In this document: in pieces, positions 59,524 through 64,000 of the stretch
Layout of the letters: every line of letters begins with the position of its first letter
How positions within the stretch are numbered: position 1 is the first letter of the stretch
Source of the DNA: JAPUME01 sp027294185
GTDB taxonomy: Bacteria; Acidobacteriota; Terriglobia; UBA7540; JAPUME01
Length of the DNA: 64,000 bases
Assembly (NCBI GenBank): GCA_963555835.3
Contig: CAUVWZ020000001.1
Span: 372,001 to 436,000, forward strand
Reading direction: 5' to 3'
Notes under the pieces: generated by a model
What the model was told of the DNA's origin: nothing
Databases searched by the model: none
Seen by the model: the letters and a program-made list of their open reading frames with translations, nothing else
Made by a program: the position numbers and the translations under genes

Positions 59524-60252
59524 CTATTTTCTTGGAGGCTGCGACGGGCGCAACTCGATGCGGCTTGCAAGAGAAGTGCCCGGATAAACGGCCAGGTCCA
59601 CTACGGCCTTGGCGATATCCTCGCTCGTGAGTTTCCAACCCGAGCGTGGCTTCGAGCCGGGCAGGCCGGCGAAATCCGTATCGACACTTCCGGGCATGAT
59701 GTAGCTGACACGGATTCCGTCGTAGCGGAGGTCCTGCATGATGGCTTCGCTGAATCCGTTCAGCCCGAACTTGGAGGCATTGTAAGCCGCTCCCCCCTTG
59801 AAGGGGTTCACCCCGGCAAGGCTTGAGATGTTGAAGATATATCCCCCGCCGCGCTTGCGCATCCAGGGCACGACTTCGCGAACGCAGTAGAAGACTCCGC
59901 TCAGGTTGGTCGCCAGCAGCTCGTCCCATTCCTGGGGCGTGATCTGGTCCACCGGCTTGAAAAGGCCGACGCCTGCATTGTTCACCAGAATGTCGATGCC
60001 CCCGAAAGTTTCCGCGGCGTGTTTCATCAGTTGGCGGCAGTCCTCATAGCGGCGGACATCGACTGCCAGGCCGCTGAGAGAATTCGCATGTCGCTCGGTC
60101 AGTTGCTGCACGGCCTGTTTGAGTCTCTTGGGATTGCGGGCGCAGACCACCACCTTTACGCCTTCCGCCGCCAGGCGGTCCGCGATGGCGAACCCGATGC
60201 CGCGGGACCCGCCCGTAACAACCGCGACCTTATCTTTCAATTCTGTTTTCAT
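59524..60252 (-). CDS. Short-chain dehydrogenase/reductase (classical SDR)
   Basis: A 242-residue classical SDR. Cofactor motif VVTGGSRGIGFAIADRL at the N-terminus with VVVCARN after beta-2 (arginine favours NADP), the structural NNAGVG, catalytic serine in FNISSLAG and Y-x-x-x-K in AAYNASKFGL, then IMPGSVDTDF. It is most like 3-oxoacyl-ACP reductase/short-chain alcohol dehydrogenases with unassigned substrate. Cytoplasmic, monocistronic. Confidence 0.9.
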   Translation of the reverse strand: MKTELKDKVAVVTGGSRGIGFAIADRLAAEGVKVVVCARNPKRLKQAVQQLTERHANSLSGLAVDVRRYEDCRQLMKHAAETFGGIDILVNNAGVGLFKPVDQITPQEWDELLATNLSGVFYCVREVVPWMRKRGGGYIFNISSLAGVNPFKGGAAYNASKFGLNGFSEAIMQDLRYDGIRVSYIMPGSVDTDFAGLPGSKPRSGWKLTSEDIAKAVVDLAVYPGTSLASRIELRPSQPPRK

Positions 60253-60482
60253 AGAGCCTTCCCTTTCTCAATAGGATGATTGCGCTTGGCGCCCCGCAGC
60301 TCCCCTGCCGGAAAGTGTACTATTTTTATCACATCCGAAACCCGGGGGACCCGTTGATTTTAGGCATACAGACGGCTAACATAGTCAGGATTTGCCATTA
60401 GGTTAAATTCATCCTAAAGGGCAACTTTTGGTGAAGCTTCGACATCCATACCTAGAGAGCAAAAATACCCGGGGAGTAATCT

Positions 60483-60830
60483 ATGGGAACCAGTTGGAAT
60501 GCGCTCACTCGTGCAACGATCTTTTTGACAATTTGCCTCCTTTTCGCTGTAAGCACACCCGCATCGGCGGCCGACGGCGAGGATCTATTCAAGAAAAACT
60601 GTTCGATGTGTCATGGAGCGGACGGCAAGGGCTTTGCAGTGATGAAAACTCCAGACATGACCGACCCCAAATGGCAGGAGACCCACTCCGACGAAACCAT
60701 TTCGGAATTCATCCGGACAGGCAAGGCTCCGATGCCCGCATTTCCTGCCGACAAGATCAGCGATGAGGAACTCAAAGCCATCATTGCTCACATTCGTACT
60801 CTGAAAAAGAAAGCCACCTCAGAAGAATAA
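60483..60830 (+). CDS. Periplasmic class I c-type cytochrome
   Basis: A 115-residue protein with signal peptide (ATIFLTICLLFAVSTPASAA), one haem site CSMCHG near residue 40, and a C-terminal methionine ligand in APMPAFPADKIS, as in cytochrome c551/c552-type (Cytochrome_CBB3) electron carriers. ATG 60483 has GGGGAG 6-7 nt upstream. It shuttles electrons in the periplasm. Monocistronic, followed by a strong hairpin. Confidence 0.9.
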   Translation: MGTSWNALTRATIFLTICLLFAVSTPASAADGEDLFKKNCSMCHGADGKGFAVMKTPDMTDPKWQETHSDETISEFIRTGKAPMPAFPADKISDEELKAIIAHIRTLKKKATSEE

Positions 60831-60841
60831 TATCGCGATCA

Positions 60842-60866
60842 GCACCCGACCCCCTGAGTCGGGTGC
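60842..60866 (+). terminator. Hairpin after the cytochrome c gene
   Basis: GCACCCGAC (60842-60850), a 7-nt loop and GTCGGGTGC (60858-60866) form a perfect 9-bp GC-rich stem 12 nt past the stop. There is no U tract, so it may be a non-canonical or protective 3' hairpin. Confidence 0.5.
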
Positions 60867-60984
60867 CGAGCATTCCATGCGCGCCTTGCATGAGGAATCG
60901 TCGGGTTCACCTCTTGCATTGCGCTGCCGTCCGCCATAAGATTCCTACTCACAATCCATCCAGGAAAATCAACCGGAGGGGGAG

Positions 60985-62101
60985 ATGGACCAAATCCGCG
61001 TCGGACTCATCGGGTCAGCTTTCTGTTCCAATATTCACGCTGAGGCTTTCGAGGAAGTGGCCAACGCGCAGGTGACGGCCGTCTGTTCGCGCACCAGGGC
61101 GAACGTAGAAGCGTTCGGCCGCAAGTGGGGCGTCTCGAATATCGACACGGACTACCGAAAACTTTTGGAGCGGAAAGATGTGGACGTCGTGGTGGTCGCC
61201 ATCCCGAACGATCTGCACCGCGAGGTCGTTGTGGCGGCGGCTGAAGCCGGCAAACAAATCATCATCGAGAAACCTTTGGCAAGGACACTCGATGACGCCG
61301 ACCAGATGATTGCGGCGTGCAAAAAGAACCGCGTCAAGCTGATGTACGCGGAGACGATTATTTTTTTCTCCCAAGTATGTACGGGCCAAGAAAATGGCGG
61401 ATGAAGGCGCGGTGGGTGACGTCTACCTGGTGAAACAGGGTGAGAAGCACGACGGGCCCCACACCCCCTGGTTTTACGATGTGCAGCGCTCGGGCGGCGG
61501 CGCGCTGATGGACCTGGGCTGCCACGGAATTGAATGGGCGCGATGGATGTACGGCAAGCCCAAAGTCAAAAGCGTTTACGCCCACCTCCAGCGCGTCCAC
61601 CATAAAAAAACCACGCAGGGCGATGACAACGCCGTGTGCATCATCGAATTTGAAGGAGGAGCCGTCGGCATGATCGAAGACAGTTGGGCCAAGCCGGGCG
61701 GCATGGACGACCGGATCGAGATTTATGGGACCGAAGGAGTCATCCACTGCGACCTGCTGCACGGCAGCTCCATGCGGACCTACAGCAAGAAGGGATATGG
61801 ATATGCCGTCGAAAAAGCCGGCGACACGCAGGGCTGGACGTTTGCCGTGTTCGAGGAAGCTCACATCTACGGCTTCCCCCACGAGATGAAACATTTCGTC
61901 GACTGCATACTCAATGACAAGCAGCCCTCGGAGACCGGCGAGGACGGGCGCGTGGTATTGGAAATCCTCTACGCCGCTTACGAATCCGCCGCAACCGGCA
62001 GGAAGATCGAATGGCCCTACAAGCCGGGCAGGACCGATGTGGTGCCGATCGACGTCTGGCTGAGGGCCAACCCATCACGGCCCGGAACGATATCAACTTA
62101 G
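60985..62101 (+). pseudogene. Gfo/Idh/MocA family oxidoreductase with a one-base frameshift
   Basis: Two frames together give one normal protein of about 370 residues. 60985-61404 holds the Rossmann part (RVGLIGSAFCSNIHAEAFEE, VVVVAIPNDLHREVVVAAAE, IIIEKPLARTLDDADQMI). The second part, up to 62101, holds the C-terminal domain (PKYVRAKKMADEGAVGDVYL, GGGALMDLGCHGIEWARWMY, EIYGTEGVIHCDLLHG). They join within a run of seven T at 61361-61367; with six T the frame is ETIIFSPKYVR. The family is NAD(P)-dependent sugar or inositol dehydrogenases. Start ATG 60985 has GGAGGGGGA upstream. It may be a sequencing slip or a true or phase-variable mutation. Confidence 0.85.
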
Positions 62102-62137
62102 AAAGTCATTCCAAGAATCAGGAGGAAAATCGATTCC

Positions 62138-62542
62138 ATGAAACAGAAACTCTTCTTCTCATTCCTGGCGGGTCTCATCGTTTCCGCCTTTGCCGTAGCC
62201 CTGACGCTGGGACTTCAGGAAGCCTCGGCTCGTCCCAACGGAGCCGGCATCGTCCACCTCGTTTTGTTCAGTGTTACCGACGGCGTCACGGAAGCCGAAG
62301 CGCAGCAACTGCTGGGGAGCGCAGTGGCCAACCTGGGCAAGGTCAACGGCGTCAAGAACCTGCGCGCCGGAAACGTGACCAGCAGGAACAAATCTGATTA
62401 TCCTTACGGTTTTATTATGGAATTCGATGACCAGGCGGCGCTTGAATCCTACGGCGGCGACCCGCTGCACACCGGATGGGTTCAGCGTGAATTTCGGCCA
62501 AAAATGGGAAAGGTGCTGGTGATCGACCTGAATATTCCTTAG
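62138..62542 (+). CDS. Exported Dabb-domain (stress-responsive A/B barrel) protein
   Basis: A 134-residue protein with signal peptide (KLFFSFLAGLIVSAFAVALT) and a Dabb domain (PF07876): IVHLVLFSVTDGVTEAEAQQ at its start, VNGVKNLRAGNV, YPYGFIMEFDDQAALESYGG and PLHTGWVQREFRP, the usual H-V-V-L-F-x ... F-x-D-x-x-A-L-x-x-Y-x-x-x-P-x-H pattern. Dabb proteins are dimeric barrels of mostly unknown or small-molecule-binding function. RBS AGGAGGAAA upstream. 36 bp after the Gfo/Idh gene, so co-transcribed. Confidence 0.85.
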   Translation: MKQKLFFSFLAGLIVSAFAVALTLGLQEASARPNGAGIVHLVLFSVTDGVTEAEAQQLLGSAVANLGKVNGVKNLRAGNVTSRNKSDYPYGFIMEFDDQAALESYGGDPLHTGWVQREFRPKMGKVLVIDLNIP

Positions 62543-62645
62543 CCCATCGGCCCTGGTGCACGCGAAAGAGAGAATGGAGCGGGAAAGCCCAACGGTCGTG
62601 GGGCGCGCCCGTATTGTCTTTCATGGCGGGATTGAGAGTTTGTCT

Positions 62646-62692
62646 ATTCAATCATTCAATCATTCAATTATTCAATTCATCAATTCATCAAT
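62646..62692 (+). repeat. Low-complexity ATTCAATC tandem repeat
   Basis: About 47 bp of degenerate ATTCAATC/ATTCATCA units between two convergent genes. Too short and irregular for a CRISPR; probably slippage-derived. Confidence 0.6.
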
Positions 62693-62766
62693 CCCGCCGC
62701 GGACGCCTTCCTCACAGAAACGTATCGCAGCAATCTACCGGCAAAGATTCGGCTCTGAAAATCTTA

Positions 62767-64000
62767 TTACCTGCCGGACCGAAGCCAGCGGAGCAATTCT
62801 CTTTCTGAGGCTTTATCGTTGCGGACTTCGAGATTCCTTCGAGACCCCGCCGCCTTGTAAACATCCCGAGCCCAGGCTAGGGGGAAGTTGTCGCCCGTGT
62901 TGTGGAGCAGTAACCTGCCCGGCGCTGCAAGGGTCACGGCCGTACGGAAATCGCCTGCCCGGCGGATACCGGGCAGAGGAAGCTCCCGCAGATAGGATTG
63001 GTCATCGTCGGCGTTAAACCGTACCGTGTCGGCCGCAAGACCCTTAATTCCCGGCGCCAATCCCCGCGCCAACAGGCACCAGAGTCCCGCCTTTTCCAAT
63101 CCCACCAGAGTAACCTCTGTGACATCGCTCCGACCCCCGAGATAGGCCAAAGCGGTCAGAATGTCCTGAATTCGATTGGCGTCATCGGACCGGTTGTAGG
63201 TCGTGAAGAACTCCTCCTGTTCCGGCGTGCGGCTGCCTGCGGGAACCGAGGAAGTCTTAAAAGCGTCAATCGCCAGGACTGCAAATCTGTTTCGCAGCAG
63301 GTTTCTCACCAGCGAACCCGGTCGGTTCGTGCTCCTCTCGAGGAGAGCCGATGAACCCTGCGGATGAACAATCAACACCGTCGGCGCGGGGCGTGAGCCA
63401 CCTCGCCGCCACAGCACGGCCCGAATCCGGCTGCCCCGATAGCTCAGCAGCAGGTCTTCCCGGCTTTCCCCTCCTCGCGACGTTGCTCCTCTGCTTTCGA
63501 CCAGAACCTGAGCAAGGTCAGGCCGCTCCACCATCAAGGCGTAACGAAGCGAGGGTTCTAGGATTCTGCGATACAGCTCGACCCCTGCGGCGTTTCTCGG
63601 CCGGAGCGATTCCAACTGTTGGCGGGCGGATTGAATCAAGTACTCCACCAACTGCTGCTGAGTCTTTGCGCCTTCGGGCGTGGGCCTGCCGAAGAAAACC
63701 ATCTGCTTCGAGGGCCGGTCGGGCCGATAACTTTTCTCCTTCACCGTGCCCTCGGGGTTCTGACCCAGAAGCCAGCGGGCAAACCAGGTGTAGACGGCCT
63801 CGCGGCTCGCCTGATTGTAGTTATGCGGGGCGTGGAAGTGGTTGTTTGCGACCTTATCTTCCTCTCCGAATAACTGGTAGATTTGCCGTATGCCGGGATA
63901 CTCGATGCGCCGTGTGTCGGTCGTCCAGTCTCCCGTGGCTGAAACCATCAGCATCGGCCGAGGCGCCATCAGAGCGCCGATTTCGATGTTGCAGGTATCG
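62767..64000 (-). CDS. Exported-type alpha/beta hydrolase (acetyl-xylan-esterase-like), 5' end outside the window
   Basis: The minus-strand frame enters from the right edge (DTCNIEIGALMAPRPMLMVS) and gives over 400 residues to the stop at 62767. ALMAPRPMLMVSATGDWTTD, FHAPHNYNQASREAVYTWFA and RWLLG form the C-terminal half of a first alpha/beta-hydrolase domain with its catalytic D and H; its nucleophile would be to the right of the window. Residues after about 160 form a second hydrolase-like part (TVLIVHPQGSSALL, AVLAIDAFKT, VTLVGLEKAGLWCLL) in which the nucleophile elbow G-x-S-x-G reads G-L-E-K-A-G, so it is probably non-catalytic. This two-domain layout is common in acidobacterial and planctomycete acetyl-xylan-esterase-like proteins. 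Confidence 0.75.
   Translation of the reverse strand, partial: DTCNIEIGALMAPRPMLMVSATGDWTTDTRRIEYPGIRQIYQLFGEEDKVANNHFHAPHNYNQASREAVYTWFARWLLGQNPEGTVKEKSYRPDRPSKQMVFFGRPTPEGAKTQQQLVEYLIQSARQQLESLRPRNAAGVELYRRILEPSLRYALMVERPDLAQVLVESRGATSRGGESREDLLLSYRGSRIRAVLWRRGGSRPAPTVLIVHPQGSSALLERSTNRPGSLVRNLLRNRFAVLAIDAFKTSSVPAGSRTPEQEEFFTTYNRSDDANRIQDILTALAYLGGRSDVTEVTLVGLEKAGLWCLLARGLAPGIKGLAADTVRFNADDDQSYLRELPLPGIRRAGDFRTAVTLAAPGRLLLHNTGDNFPLAWARDVYKAAGSRRNLEVRNDKASERELLRWLRSGR

Noticed and set aside
62646..62692. CRISPR-like repeat
   Set aside because: Units are 8-10 bp, contiguous and without spacers; no cas genes in the window.

Overview
The window looks like a chromosomal segment of a free-living Acidobacteriota bacterium. 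This is inferred from gene content: Pkn-type kinases opening with MIGK..AHYRV and ending in TPR/FPE tails, a PSCyt1/DUF1549/DUF1553 plus DUF1501 pair, choice-of-anchor (ASH) repeat lipoproteins, a CehA-like PHP protein and OLD nuclease debris. No rRNA or marker gene proves the phylum. The DNA is mostly GC-rich, with AT-richer islands near 10.0-10.8 kb and 19.4-21.1 kb.

Layout. 0-4.4 kb: end of a PQQ-like protein, an N-terminally broken amidohydrolase, and a uronate-catabolism pair (tagaturonate epimerase and KDG kinase). 4.5-43.2 kb: a mosaic accessory region. It holds fragments of at least five Ser/Thr kinase genes carrying one conserved promoter, two IS3-type elements and several solo IS ends, tRNA-Met-derived direct repeats, a tRNA-Ser scar, a frameshifted tyrosine integrase beside an intact tRNA-Met, and passenger genes: ASH lipoprotein, methyltransferase, GH94 phosphorylase, oxalyl-CoA-ligase-like enzyme with a ketopantoate-reductase homologue, alpha/beta hydrolase, DUF1501/PSCyt1 pair, GMC oxidoreductase, TPR protein, CehA-like protein and class II FBPase. 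43.6-48.5 kb: OmpA-family protein, hybrid histidine kinase, ThiD. 48.7-58.8 kb: a compact lipid operon (fatty-acyl reductase, ACP-acyl-AMP ligase with a degenerate PlsC-like tail, PlsY, HAD-IB phosphatase, LarA-like DUF2088 protein, epimerase-type SDR, diacylglycerol kinase) convergent with a CDP-alcohol phosphatidyltransferase. 58.9-64 kb: small secreted proteins, SDR, cytochrome c, a frameshifted Gfo/Idh oxidoreductase, a Dabb-domain protein and an esterase running off the right edge.

Two observations stand out. First, a conserved promoter cassette (TTGACT, 17 bp, TAGGAT-like box, then 26-27 nt to ATG) heads five truncated kinase genes; in two cases unrelated metabolic genes lie between a kinase 5' part and a kinase 3' end, so passengers now sit downstream of kinase promoters. 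Second, the 48.7-58.8 kb operon has the parts expected for reductive or ether-type phospholipid synthesis in separate genes, with an unusual LarA-like member. The 11-43 kb region also has the marks of tandem integration at tRNA-Met, now probably immobile because the integrase is frameshifted.
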